Source: Cyanophora paradoxa
Lineage: Eukaryota; Glaucocystophyceae; Cyanophorales; Cyanophoraceae
Direction: 5' to 3'
DNA length: 52,425 nucleotides
Assembly (NCBI GenBank): GCA_004431415.1
Contig: QPMI01000547.1
Coordinates: 1-52,425 of the forward strand
The translations under genes and the position numbers were made by a program. The notes under the pieces were generated by a model that searched no databases, was not told the DNA's origin, and saw nothing but the letters and a program-made list of their open reading frames with translations. Of the stretch, positions 1-11,555 are shown in pieces. Position 1 is the stretch's first letter, and each line of letters begins with the position of its first letter.

Positions 1-396
1 TGGCCGGCGGGCATAGTGAACATAGTGCCAAAATGTCGCCCCGAAATCACGGTTTTTAGAAGGATCGGAAGAAAGCGCGCCCAAGCAGGACCGAGGGCGG
101 TTCCGGCACGTACCTACTGACTCAGAGCTGCTTGCGCTGGGCCCGCCGGCCGACGCCATGAGACCCGGTTGAGAGCTCGAATCCCTGCGCGCCGCCTTAC
201 AGCGGCGAGGATGGGGCGAAGGCTGCAGAATTCGATGATGTGCACCTCGGACAAGCGAAAGCGCGTAGCTAGCGCGCCGCCGGCGCCGCGGGTGAGCCGA
301 TGAAGCCAGCGATGTGTACTCCTCGCGTGCGCGGCGCGGCGACGTCGCCTGCCGGGCGGGCGTGGCGCCGCGGGGCTGAGCACGGCGCGCGCACGG
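1..396. repeat. Shared spacer, copy 0 (partial)
   Basis: Right-hand part of the spacer shared by cassettes X and Z. It ends at GCGCGCGCACGG, the point where X and Z sequences diverge; here it continues into X (CAGTGCACATG). No gene is supported inside it. Confidence 0.85.
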
Positions 397-528
397 CAGT
401 GCACATGCGCATCGGGCGGTGTTGACGTTCGCGCGCTGCAGCTGCATGCATGGCGCCGGCCGGGCGCGCGGAAGTTGGTTTTTTTTGCTATTCGTCCCCC
501 TGCGCTTCTCCCCCCCTTCATTCCCCCG

Positions 529-552
529 AAGTTAGCCACCGGTGGCTAACTT
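529..552. repeat. 24-bp perfect palindrome, X1
   Basis: AAGTTAGCCACC is followed at once by its exact reverse complement. It lies about 90 bp beyond the stop codon of the minus-strand X gene, between a C/T-rich tract and the gene end. It is present in every X unit and absent from Z. It could be a protein-binding site, a 3'-end hairpin or the scar of two abutted inverted ends; the sequence does not decide. Confidence 0.9.
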
Positions 553-642
553 GCGATCGAAGGGTACAGGGATCACCCTCCTGAAATTGATCTCTTACAA
601 AACCAACGCTGTCGTAGAACCCTACACTATCTGCAAGCGGAA

Positions 643-3600
643 TCAGGCAATCTGCAGTCCTACGAAAGCCTTGCACCGCTGCAGGAGCCCTTTTGCCTGC
701 TCTTCGTTCGCGAAGATGTCAGGATGCCCCGCGCGGGTGCGCGCGGAACCACTCTGTGGAGGCGGCCACAAATGGTGCGCATGCTGTGGATCGCGCAGGT
801 GTGGCCACTGCACACCACCCGGCCCCAGCGCGGGGAAAACAGGACCTCCAGGACAGCGGTCGACCGGCACTTCGCTTTGAAAGTAGACCCAGCGGTCGTG
901 CGCGCGTTCATCTGGTATGTGGATCAGAGAGCTCGACGATCGCATGCACCACCCCTGCAACCAGTGTCATGATCGGCACGCTGCGCAACGACACCGTTAC
1001 AGATAGAAAAAGAAAGGAAAGAAGAGAAAGTAAGAAAGAGAAGGGGGAAGAAAGACAGAATGAAAGAAAGAAGGAAGGACGCACGGCCAGTGGTCCCACT
1101 CCAGGTTCTTGAAGCTCTTCAGGATGTGCTGATCGCCTCCGGCGTAACGTTCACGTCGTCGAGCCGTCGGACTTCGCATGCGACGGTGCATGCACCTAGG
1201 CCTTGCCGGGCCGTGCACGCCAGGTCTCCGTCGTTGGGTGGAGTCGGGCAAGAACCTCCACGTATGCGCGCACTGCAGGCTCGAGGCTCTCGCCCCGCGC
1301 ACCGCAGTTGCGATTTCCGCAACGCTGTCGCGCACTGAACGATAGCCGTTCTCTCCCGCGTCATTGCGGGAAACATGTGCAGCTTCGCCTTCAGGGTGGT
1401 GCTCATCTGGTTAAGGAAGCGGTTCTCGGTGTTCGCGACTCTGCGACGAGAAATCAGAAAAGACCGCTGACAGAGGACATGACGGCGGGGGTACACATAC
1501 CGTCTGTAGAGCAAGGAGAGGAGGGGTATTGGAATGGGGCGCTCGGCTGTTCCCATCCACACGGCCTTGTTCCGTCGCGTGTACGGTGGGCGGACGTACA
1601 GCTCGACCTCTTGCTCCACCTCCTCCATAATCCCCTGCGCATTTGGCTGCGAATTGCGTGAGCCGCCGCGACGACGATGGCGCAGGAACGTGCTCACCTC
1701 CTGTACTTTGTCGACCCTCACCTTGAACGCGGTCGCCCCCAGTTCGTCCACCTCCGGATACTCCTCTCCGGAGCTGTGGGATCGGTCCCCGCGGTTCAAG
1801 AGGCGGTGATTGGGGACGTCCGACTTTGCACCGATCTGCTCCAGCGCCGCTGTGACTTGCTTCAGCGCTGGCATGCTGTTGTGTGATACACGGCTGTCCC
1901 GTACTTCTCCTGCGTCGAAGTTCAGTTCATGTACGTACCCCCCCACGCTCCCTTACCCCCGGGCGCACCACTATCTCGGGCTTGGAGCGTATCCTTGTGA
2001 AGGCCTCGTTCTCCGGGTCCTCGCGATAGACAGCCGCCGGATTCGCGAGCGCCTCGTGGCACGCCTGCCAAGAGACCGAAAGGCAGGCACGGTTCGGTTG
2101 TGGGTTAATCGCTAGGGGGTATCGAAGATTCTGTACCTTCAGCGGCCTCGGTGCTGGGTGGGGGCTGCTCCGGGGTCCTCCCGGCATCCCGCCTTGCCTC
2201 CCACTGAGCTCGGGCCCTCCTTGCATCTCCGTGTTCATCCTCGTCGATTGCCAGTGCGAGATCGACGAGGCCCTTGAAGATGAGCTGGTTGATGGTTGTT
2301 GCCCACCGTCGAATCGAGCGATGCGGACAAGGCTTGAGAAGAAGATGCCAATGGAGATGCTGCTCGCTGGCCCGGCAAGCAGGCGCAGGACCTCCATCCC
2401 ACTCGTGCGGATGCGCTGCAAAGCCTTTTCGTCGATTGGTCTGCCGGCGCCGCTGTTGACGTTCTTGTTTCCTGTTCCCGACTGGCACTTCTCCACCAGC
2501 CTCTTGACTTCTTCGAACTCCGAGAGACCCGCCCGCGCCTTTCTCTTACGCCCCTTCTCTCTTGGCATCTCTTGCGCCAACATGTCCTCCACAGCCGCTG
2601 CCGTAAGCTCGATACATGCATGCAACCTGTGACAGGAAGATCAGATCAGAAACGATGGCGTACCCCCCCCCCCCCGCGGCCCCCCGCGCACCAAAGTTGG
2701 AGTGACTCGCCTTCGCTTGTCTGCTGTTGCGCTGACTGAAGTAAGCGGATCAGACTTCGGAGCTGCTCCTTTGCTTCTTCTGTTGTGCCTAGATTTAAAG
2801 CTTGCTGGCTGAGCCCGAGAGTTGCCTGCATGCGTGGCAGATTGACTTGGGCCTGACCATTCTTAACCTGAGCGTGAAGTTGAGCTCGACGAAGTACAAG
2901 ATTTAGATGAAGAATGTCACCTCCAGGAATGCATCAGCAAGAGACTGAGCTCGAGCTGGCTCGCGCTCCATATCTGCCTCTGCAGGTCGCCAGGCAAGAA
3001 GTTGTGTGAGCACCGCTGCAGCTGACCGGATATCGCCATCGACAGGAGCTGCAATGCAGTTAGACCACAACGAAGCGCCACTTAGCAGTCATTCAAATGC
3101 AACTCACAGTAGAAATCAAGCGACTCGCCGCCTGACTGACCAAAGAAGTACAGCTCGATCCATTGGGAGAGGTACAGCTTCGATTGTACAGCATACGAGC
3201 GGCTATCTGCACGAGGCGCTGCGGGTTCCTGGAACTCCAGAGCCAAGATTACCTGCACACAAAGACACAATCAGCAGATGCAGCAAGCAGCAAGCATGTC
3301 AAACTTGCCAGGTCTATTTCACGCAATCTCCTCTCACGGGCGTAGATCTTGTTCTTGTAGAACCACTTGGCTCGCTCCTTTAGCCAATCGTGATGCTTGT
3401 CTCGCATTTCCTTGTCCACTTCGAATTGCCCGTGCTCGCCTACAGAACCAAGGCCAAGAAATGCGCACTGCATCGGCATTCAGTACATTCACACGATGGA
3501 AGAACAATAGAAGCTCACATCAATGTCAATGAGTTCCTCGTAATGCGAAGAACTCTTTGTCTCGTCACCGTTGCCGTCGTTTACATTGCGTGCAGCCTCT

Positions 3601-4467
3601 TGCTGGCGTGTCGACTCGAGCGCCACCTAAGATCATATTCAGAACAGAATCGCAAGATAAGTTGCAGTAAGAACTGCACCGAGCTCAAGAATTGCTTCAG
3701 AGCATTGAGCTCGTCCAGGGTCCGGTCCCGGGCCGGTTCGCCGCGAAACCGCACTCGGCAAGACCTAGCCTGAGCTTGAGCCGCCTGTGCTGTTATCTAC
3801 ACGAGCATGAGCTGACATCATAGGTACTCTGACAAATCCGTGCACCAGATCGAGCCAATCAACACAACTTTGAAATATGTCGCCTCGCTGTTCTCCATTC
3901 GTTTCCACGAACAAGTCCCGCAGCGCTTGCAAGGCTTGAGGTGGGGGCAAGTTGATGAGAACGCCCTCTACGTAGTGCAGCATGGGGTCCAAAGCTGCAC
4001 AACATATGAGAGATGCAGCAGTTAGGCCTCCGGGCTCGTGCACCAACATCGTGGCGGCGGTGTACACTGGGTCCGGGGCCGGGGGAGGGGCAGGGCCGGG
4101 GGAGGGGCAGGGCCGGGGGGAGGGGCAGGCCGGGGGAGGGGCGGGGTCGGGGGAGATGGAGGGGCGGGCCCGGGGGATGGCGGGGTCGGGGGAGGGGCGG
4201 GCCGGGGGAGGGGCGGGGTCGGGGGAGATGGAGGGGCGGGGCCCGGGGGATGGGCGGGGTCGGGGGAGGGCGGGGCCGGGGGAGGGGCGGGCAGTACCCT
4301 CTCCCCGCGTCGCACCGGCCCCGCCGCGCCGGTCAGCGTGGGGACAAGCTCAAGGCTGGAGCGAGCGCCGCCGCTTGCCGTGCTGCCCCGAGGCCGCCCC
4401 CGAGGCCACCACCCGCCGTGCGGCCCGCCAGAAGGGGATTGGGAGATGAGCTGGAGGTCCACTCCAT
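643..4467 (-). CDS. X gene, copy 1: large multi-exon protein of unknown function
   Basis: Same gene as the better copy at 30396-34222, described there. The reading frame here is interrupted by several one-base deletions relative to other copies, for example near 2310 (CCGTCGAATC against CCGTCGGAATC), near 1682 and near 1893, and by small changes at 738-860 in the last exon. All downstream splice signals are kept. The homopolymer at the donor near 1960 has five Cs here, which gives the expected phase-0 join into the exon beginning EKYGTGRVSHN; other copies have six. I read it as the same functional gene with consensus errors, or a recently damaged copy. I do not recognise the family. Confidence 0.55.
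2663..2675. repeat. Poly-C tract in an X-gene intron (13 C)
   Basis: A C homopolymer directly inside an intron of the minus-strand X gene, followed by GCGGCCCCCC. Equivalent tracts are at 8671-8683 (13), 17970-17982 (13), 27279-27300 (22) and 32432-32443 (12). Length differences are expected from slippage or miscalling. Confidence 0.85.
4071..4293. repeat. GC minisatellite coding a Pro-rich stretch, X1
   Basis: Tandem G-rich blocks on the plus strand (GGGGCCGGGGGAGGGGC type, with GGGGTCGGGGGAGATGGAGGGGC inserts). On the minus strand they read as proline-rich protein (PAPPSP, PAHPPGPAPPSPP) in frame with the X-gene N-terminus. Dense runs of four or more G give strong G-quadruplex potential. 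Confidence 0.8.
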
Positions 4468-4538
4468 CTCTTCCTCCCCAAAGAGAGTGCTCCTGGGGTC
4501 GACATGCTGCGGAGTCGGGCATAAGACACCGAAAAGCA

Positions 4539-5108
4539 GCGATCGCTTGGCCAATGAGAAGGCGGTGGACGTCAAGCCCGCGGCGACCGTTAGAACTGAG
4601 AACCCAGAAGCGATCGCCGGCCCAGCAGCTCTTTGTTAGAGGTCGGACTCGCTGGGTATGGCGCCGAACACAAAGCGATCGCCGAGCAATGAGAAGGCTC
4701 TATGCGCGGGGCAGATCTAGCGATCCAATTGAATAGGGAATCTCTATGCGAGCAAGCTCGCAGCGCTACGGGAGGCGGGCACGCACTGCAGGCGTTGGCG
4801 TTGGCTGGTGCGACGAACTTGAAGCAGCTCCTGTGCAAGCGATCGCCGGTCTATGCGCGGGGCAGATCTAGCGATCCAATTGAATAGGGAATCTCTATGC
4901 GAGCAAGCTCGCAGCGCTACGGGAGGCGGGCACGCACTGCAGGCGTTGGCGTTGGCTGGTGCGACGAACTTGAAGCAGCTCCTGTGCAAGCGATCGCCGG
5001 TCAGAGAGCCTTCTCATCGCTTCGGCGACCGCCAGGCCCTGGTACCGAGTACTCCGGGGCAATCGCTAGCGCGAACCGTCGGACGACGGACGCGGCGCCG
5101 GCGATCGC
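4539..5108. promoter_or_regulatory. Cluster of six GCGATCGC octamers upstream of the X gene
   Basis: The self-complementary octamer GCGATCGC occurs at 4539, 4610, 4675, 4839, 4990 and 5101. Most sit in the context AAGCGATCGCCGG; the two outer sites (4539, 5101) carry the AAGCGATCGC flank on the opposite strand. One site lies in each 151-bp repeat. The cluster is upstream of the minus-strand X start and recurs in every X unit. A role as a binding array (promoter, transposase or replication factor) is inference. Confidence 0.5.
4699..5000. repeat. 151-bp tandem repeat, 2 copies, X1
   Basis: Two exact-length head-to-tail units beginning TCTATGCGCGGGGCAGATC and ending GCGATCGCCGG. Each unit contains a GCGAGCAAGCTCGC inverted repeat. 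Confidence 0.95.
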
Positions 5109-5536
5109 TTAAAAAAGGCCCGGCCCGATCCGAGCCCATGGCCGGCGGCATAGTGAACATAGTGCCAAAATGTCGCCCCGAAATCACGGTTTTTAGAAGG
5201 ATCGGAAGAAAGCGCGCCCAAGCAGGACCGAGGGGCGGTTCCGGCACGTACCTACTGACTCAGAGCTGCTTGCGCTGGGCCCGCCGGCCGACGCCATGAG
5301 ACCCGGTTGAGAGCTCGAATCCCTGCGCGCCGCCTTACAGCGGCCGAGGATGGGGCGAAGGCTGCAGAATTCGATGATGTGCACCTCGGACAAGCGAAAG
5401 CGCGTAGCTAGCGCGCCGCCGGCGCCGCGGGTGAGCCGATGAAGCCAGCGATGTGTACTCCTCGCGTGCGCGGGCGCGGCGACGTCGCCTGCCGGGCGGG
5501 CGTGGCGCCGCGGGGCTGAGCACGGCGCGCGCACGG
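5001..5536. repeat. Shared X/Z spacer, copy 1
   Basis: Complete spacer between the 151-bp array of X1 and the Z-type sequence of unit Y. It begins TCAGAGAGCCTTCTCATCGC, contains the last octamer (5101) followed by TTAAAAAAGGCC, and ends GCGCGCGCACGG. Short open frames exist on both strands, but none has splice or similarity support, so I call no gene. Confidence 0.85.
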
Positions 5537-5927
5537 ACAGAGTCGGGCCCCAGCGCAGCCCGCGCACCGCAGACACTTCAGATGCGCGGAAGAGACGATG
5601 CTGTCGAGCTCGCCTCCGTGAAAGTCTGACGGCAGATGAGCTGGCCGTGCAGGAAGAATGCGCGGCGGTTGGCTGCGTGAGAGCAGACCGGATGGGATGC
5701 GACGCGACCCGCGCCGTTATAGTCTGAACAAACAACGAAACGAGGCGTCCCGCGTCCAGCGAAGCCTCCCGAACAGCGCGCGCCGCACACACGCGGCGGC
5801 CCACCGCCAGCGAAGCCGTCGTCGTCTCGGAACTCTGAGGTCGTACGGAGAGGTAAGTGAGGGCGCGAAGAACGACAGCGAAGACCGAGGAGCCCACCGC
5901 GAGGGATACCAGATCTCTTCTGACGCG

Positions 5928-7457
5928 ATGGCGCACGCCCGCTAAACGCCGATCTGGACGCGCTTCTAGAGCTGGCGAAAGCGGAACTCGACGATGACGA
6001 TGATGATGGCGATGCTATGGAGCTCGAGGAGGAGGCCGCGGCTGTAGTCGCTGCAGCAGCAGCTAAGGCGGCGGAGCTTCTGGCGCAGGCGAGGCTCCCC
6101 CGCAAGCCGCGAATGTACACATGGTGAATGAGATGATCGAACGCATCGTGGATGGTTCGCCTGCTTGCTGCAGCCGCGCGTCGCGCTGTTTGATTGCGAT
6201 TCTCCCCCCCCCCCACACACCCAGCTGAGACCGACTTCGTTCGCAGGCGACTTCGACGCGAAGTTCTTCTGGGCATTTCGCATGACGCCAACGACTTTCA
6301 CGTTCATTCACGATCGTATCCAACACAGCGAGGTGTACATCACCACTGGGAATGTCCACAGCTACCTGTAGAACTGCAGCTTGCAATTACATTGAGGAGA
6401 CTTGGCAGAGGACAGGCTATGAAGCTCTCCAAGAGATTTCCCTGTATCACAGGGCTTCATTTCGGAAGGTCTCTCTTTAGTTCAGTGGCGTTGTTTTCAT
6501 AATGAGTTCTGATGCGGTTCCACAGCTATCTCCCGCACACAGGCAGCCATATGTGAATATTTTCGAAAGACACATATGCAAGATCTGTTTCCCCGTACCC
6601 CGGAGCAGAAGGCAAGGGCACGGGCAGGATTTGAGCGCCTCGCAAAGCATTGGAACAAAAGGAATTTTACGCAACGGGGTTCACCAAGTGTGTCGGCGCA
6701 GTTGTACACACAGGCGTGACAGTTGAAGCAAGCAGTTTTGAACTGATCTCTATATTGCGCAGATGAAGCATGTTCATTATCGAGAACCCTCCGCAAGAGC
6801 ATCGATCCAAGTACTTCAGTCGTAAAGGAAGGAAGTCATTGAACGTCCAAGCAGCTTGCAATGCTAATGGTCTTTTCAACGACGTTAGTTCTTGTTATAT
6901 ATATATATGATCATGATAACTCAGCACACGTGATCATGTTGGGTCACTGATTACGTATACGTGAACAGGTGAGCATTAAATACCCTGGCAGCGTGCATGA
7001 TCAGAGAGTGTATGACAATTCAAGGCTGCACAAGCAGCGGAACACCATCTACAGTGACGGCGATTACAGGCTTGTCGACAGAGGGTACCGCATTGAGAAG
7101 GGTGCCTCCCCCACACAGCATACACGGTGCGTACATGTGCTCATGTTCAGATCTGATCTGACATTGACGAGCGCACATGCACATGTACAGATCTCGATGA
7201 TCTTGCAGCCGGCATACTGCAGGCAAAGTTAAACTATGACTTTGTGCATTCCATGTGCAGGAAGGTCATCGAGCGTGCATTTGGAAGGCTGAAGATGCGA
7301 TGGCTTGAGCTAGGCATCGGGATCAATCGCAAGCACCTTGGGCGCTCTTGTCAAACCATCTACGTAAGTACCCCCCTGGAACAAGATATTGAAACCTGAC
7401 ATACAATGGCGCAGGTGTGCTTCCTTCTACACAACATTTGCGAGCTCGGCGATTATC
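5928..7457 (+). pseudogene. Truncated PIF/Harbinger transposase in unit Y
   Basis: Matches the transposase at 11950-13638 through the last intron and then stops at the Y joint inside the final exon (after ICELGDY), so the C-terminal tail of about 55 residues is lost. At least eight one-base deletions relative to Z1 and Z2 break the frame, for example near 5938, 6124, 6352, 6402, 6432, 6665, 6702 and 6764. The codons for all three catalytic acidic residues are still present. The truncation is structural; the one-base losses may be consensus errors. Confidence 0.75.
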
Positions 7458-10400
7458 AGAAAAGACCGCTGACAGAGGACATGACGGGCGGGGGTACACA
7501 TACCGTCTGTAGAGCAAGGAGAGGAGGGGTATTGGAATGGGGCGCTCGGCTGTTCCCATCCACACGGCCTTGTTCCGTCGCGTGTACGGTGGGCGGACGT
7601 ACAGCTCGACCTCTTGCTCCACCTCCTCCATAATCCCCTGCGCATTTGGCTGCGAATTGCGTGAGCCGCCGCGACGACGATGGCGCCAGGAACGTGCTCA
7701 CCTCCTGTACTTTGTCGACCCTCACCTTGAACGCGGTCGCCCCCAGTTCGTCCACCTCCGGATACTCCTCTCCGGAGCTGTGGGATCGGTCCCCGCGGTT
7801 CAAGAGGCGGTGATTGGGGACGTCCGACTTTGCACCGATCTGCTCCAGCGCCGCTGTGACTTGCTTCAGCGCTGGCATGCTGTTGTGTGATACACGGCCT
7901 GTCCCGTACTTCTCCTGCGTCGAAGTTCAGTTCATGTACGTACCCCCCCCACGCTCCCTTACCCCCCGGGCGCACCACTATCTCGGGCTTGGAGCGTATC
8001 CTTGTGAAGGCCTCGTTCTCCGGGTCCTCGCGATAGACAGCCGCCGGATTCGCGAGCGCCTCGTGGCACGCCTGCCAAGAGACCGAAAGGCAGGCACGGT
8101 TCGGTTGTGGGTTAATCGCTAGGGGGTATCGAAGATTCTGTACCTTCAGCGGCCTCGGTGCTGGGTGGGGGGCTGCTCCGGGGTCCTCCCGGCATCCCGC
8201 CTTGCCTCCCACTGAGCTCGGGCCCTCCTTGCATCTCCGTGTTCATCCTCGTCGATTGCCAGTGCGAGATCGACGAGGCCCTTGAAGATGAGCTGGTTGA
8301 TGGTTGTTGCCCACCGTCGGAATCGAGCGATGCGGACAAGGCTTGAGAAGAAGATGCCAATGGAGATGCTGCTCGCTGGCCGGCAAGCAGGCGCAGGACC
8401 TCCATCCCACTCGTGCGGATGCGCTGCAAAGCCTTTTCGTCGATTGGTCTGCCGGCGCCGCTGTTGACGTTCTTGTTTCCTGTTCCCGACTGGCACTTCT
8501 CCACCAGCCTCTTGACTTCTTCGAACTCCGAGAGACCCGCCCGCGCCTTTCTCTTACGCCCCTTCTCTCTTGGCATCTCTTGCGCCAACATGTCCTCCAC
8601 AGCCGCTGCCGTAAGCTCGATACATGCATGCAACCTGTGACAGGAAGATCAGATCAGAAACGATGGCGTACCCCCCCCCCCCCGCCCCCCCCGCGCACCA
8701 AAGTTGGAGTGACTCGCCTTCGCTTGTCTGCTGTTGCGCTGACTGAAGTAAGCGGATCAGACTTCGGAGCTGCTCCTTTGCTTCTTCTGTTGTGCCTAGA
8801 TTTAAAGCTTGCTGGCTGAGCCCGAGAGTTGCCTGCATGCGTGGCAGATTGACTTGGGCCTGACCATTCTTAACCTGAGCGTGAAGTTGAGCTCGACGAA
8901 GTACAAGATTTAGATGAAGAATGTCACCTCCAGGAATGCATCAGCAAGAGACTGAGCTCGAGCTGGCTCGCGCTCCATATCTGCCTCTGCAGGTCGCCAG
9001 GCAAGAAGTTGTGTGAGCACCGCTGCAGCTGACCGGATATCGCCATCGACAGGAGCTGCAATGCAGTTAGACCACAACGAAGCGCCACTTAGCAGTCATT
9101 CAAATGCAACTCACAGTAGAAATCAAGCGACTCGCCGCCTGACTGACCAAAGAAGTACAGCTCGATCCATTGGGAGAGGTACAGCTTCGATTGTACAGCA
9201 TACGAGCGGCTATCTGCACGAGGCGCTGCGGGTTCCTGGAACTCCAGAGCCAAGATTACCTGCACACAAAGACACAATCAGCAGATGCAGCAAGCAGCAA
9301 GCATGTCAAACTTGCCAGGTCTATTTCACGCAATCTCCTCTCACGGGCGTAGATCTTGTTCTTGTAGAACCACTTGGCTCGCTCCTTTAGCCAATCGTGA
9401 TGCTTGTCTCGCATTTCCTTGTCCACTTCGAATTGCCCGTGCTCGCCTACAGAACCAAGGCCAAGAAATGCGCACTGCATCGGCATTCAGTACATTCACA
9501 CGATGGAAGAACAATAGAAGCTCACATCAATGTCAATGAGTTCCTCGTAATGCGAAGAACTCTTTGTCTCGTCACCGTTGCCGTCGTTTACATTGCGTGC
9601 AGCCTCTTGCTGGCGTGTCGACTCGAGCGCCACCTAAGATCATATTCAGAACAGAATCGCAAGATAAGTTGCAGTAAGAACTGCACCGAGCTCAAGAATT
9701 GCTTCAGAGCATTGAGCTCGTCCAGGGTCCGGTCCCGGGCCGGTTCGCCGCGAAACCGCACTCGGCAAGACCTAGCCTGAGCTTGAGCCGCCTGTGCTGT
9801 TATCTACACGAGCATGAGCTGACATCATAGGTACTCTGACAAATCCGTGCACCAGATCGAGCCAATCAACACAACTTTGAAATATGTCGCCTCGCTGTTC
9901 TCCATTCGTTTCCACGAACAAGTCCCGCAGCGCTTGCAAGGCTTGAGGTGGGGCAAGTTGATGAGAACGCCCTCTACGTAGTGCAGCATGGGGTCCAAAG
10001 CTGCACAACATATGAGAGATGCAGCAGTTAGGCCTCCGGGCTCGTGCACCAACATCGTGGCGGCGGTGTACACTGGGTCCGGGGCCGGGGGAGGGCAGGG
10101 CCGGGGGAGGGGCAGGGCCGGGGGAGGGGCAGGGCCGGGGGAGGGCGGGGTCGGGGGAGATGGAGGGGCGGGGCCCGGGGGATGGGCGGGGTCGGGGGGA
10201 GGGGCGGGGCCGGGGGGAGGGGCGGGGTCGGGGGGAGATGGAGGGGCGGGGCCCGGGGGATGGGCGGGGTCGGGGGGAGGGGCGGGGCCGGGGGGAGGGG
10301 CGGGCAGTACCCCTCTCCCCCGCGTCGCACCGGCCCCCGCCGCGCCGGTCAGCGTGGGGACAAGCTCAAGGCTGGAGCGAGCGCCGCCGCTTGCCGTGCT

Positions 10401-10494
10401 GCCCCCGAGGCCGCCCCCGAGGCCACCACCCGCCGTGCGGCCCGCCAGAAGGGGATTGGGAGATGAGCTGGAGGTCCACTCCATCTCTTCCTCC
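7458..10494 (-). pseudogene. X gene, 3'-truncated copy in unit Y
   Basis: The X gene from its Pro-rich start region to the exon ending LLSLLYR and the first bases of the next intron. The joint at 7455-7457 removes that intron's acceptor and the two final exons, so any transcript would run antisense into the truncated transposase. The first exon is well preserved: an open frame runs from the Ser-rich start through the whole Pro-rich minisatellite (10081-10304) and into VYTAATMLVHEPGG, which supports the minisatellite being coding. A one-base deletion near 8381 (GGCCGGCAAG) shifts a middle exon. Confidence 0.65.
10081..10304. repeat. GC minisatellite coding a Pro-rich stretch, unit Y
   Basis: Same repeat as at 4071, with slightly different G-run lengths. 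Here the minus-strand frame is open from end to end and reads as PAPPP/PPDPAHPPGPAPPSPP blocks. Confidence 0.85.
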
Positions 10495-10715
10495 CCAAAG
10501 AGAGTGCTCCTGGGGTCGACATGCTGCGGAGTCGGGCATAAGACACCGAAAAGCAGCGATCGCTTGGCCAATGAGAAGGCGGTGGACGTCAAGCCCGCGG
10601 CGACCGTTAGAACTGAGAACCCAGAAGCGATCGCCGGCCCAGCAGCTCTTTGTTAGAGGTCGGACTCGCTGGGTATGGCGCCGAACACAAAGCGATCGCC
10701 GAGCAATGAGAAGGC

Positions 10716-11017
10716 TCTATGCGCGGGGCAGATCTAGCGATCCAATTGAATAGGGAATCTCTATGCGAGCAAGCTCGCAGCGCTACGGGAGGCGGGCACG
10801 CACTGCAGGCGTTGGCGTTGGCTGGTGCGACGAACTTGAAGCAGCTCCTGTGCAAGCGATCGCCGGTCTATGCGCGGGGCAGATCTAGCGATCCAATTGA
10901 ATAGGGAATCTCTATGCGAGCAAGCTCGCAGCGCTACGGGAGGCGGGCACGCACTGCAGGCGTTGGCGTTGGCTGGTGCGACGAACTTGAAGCAGCTCCT
11001 GTGCAAGCGATCGCCGG
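10716..11017. repeat. 151-bp tandem repeat, 2 copies, unit Y
   Basis: Two 151-bp units, the same as at 4699-5000. Confidence 0.95.
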
Positions 11018-11555
11018 TCAGAGAGCCTTCTCATCGCTTCGGCGACCGCCAGGCCCTGGTACCGAGTACTCCGGGGCAATCGCTAGCGCGAACCGTCGGA
11101 CGACGGACGCGGCGCCGGCGATCGCTTAAAAAAGGCCCCGGCCCGATCCGAGCCCATGGCCGGCGGGCATAGTGAACATAGTGCCAAAATGTCGCCCCGA
11201 AATCACGGTTTTTAGAAGGATCGGAAGAAAGCGCGCCCAAGCAGGACCGAGGGGCGGTTCCGGCACGTACCTACTGACTCAGAGCTGCTTGCGCTGGGCC
11301 CGCCGGCCGACGCCATGAGACCCGGTTGAGAGCTCGAATCCCTGCGCGCCGCCTTACAGCGGCCGAGGATGGGGCGAAGGCTGCAGAATTCGATGATGTG
11401 CACCTCGGACAAGCGAAAGCGCGTAGCTAGCGCGCCGCCGGCGCCGCGGGTGAGCCGATGAAGCCAGCGATGTGTACTCCTCGCGTGCGCGGGCGCGGCG
11501 ACGTCGCCTGCCGGGCGGGCGTGGCGCCGCGGGGCTGAGCACGGCGCGCGCACGG
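11018..11555. repeat. Shared X/Z spacer, copy 2
   Basis: Same spacer as at 5001-5536, here leading into Z1. Confidence 0.85.

Larger units (their letters stand above)
1..5140. repeat. Cassette X, copy 1 (array unit)
   Basis: First of four X units. It runs from inside the shared spacer through the X gene, the GC minisatellite, two 151-bp repeats and into the next spacer. It has more one-base deletions than X3 and X4, so its X gene reads as broken in several exons. The left edge is cut by the window: the spacer begins at its GGCCGGCGGGCATAGTGAAC part. Confidence 0.9.
5141..11156. repeat. Unit Y: chimera of Z (5' part) and X (3' part)
   Basis: The left part (to about 7457) is Z sequence with a truncated transposase. 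The right part is X sequence starting in an X-gene intron. The joint falls at ATC (7455-7457), three bases common to both parents (Z at 13490-13492, X at 1453-1455). Confidence 0.9.

Noticed and set aside
4699-5000. A CRISPR array
   Set aside because: The 151-bp units are directly abutting and identical, with no unique spacers and no cas genes.
4539-5108. GCGATCGC as the cyanobacterial HIP1 repeat, suggesting a bacterial origin
   Set aside because: The same octamer is the HIP1 word, but here it is confined to one repeated locus beside spliced eukaryotic genes, so cyanobacterial origin is not supported.
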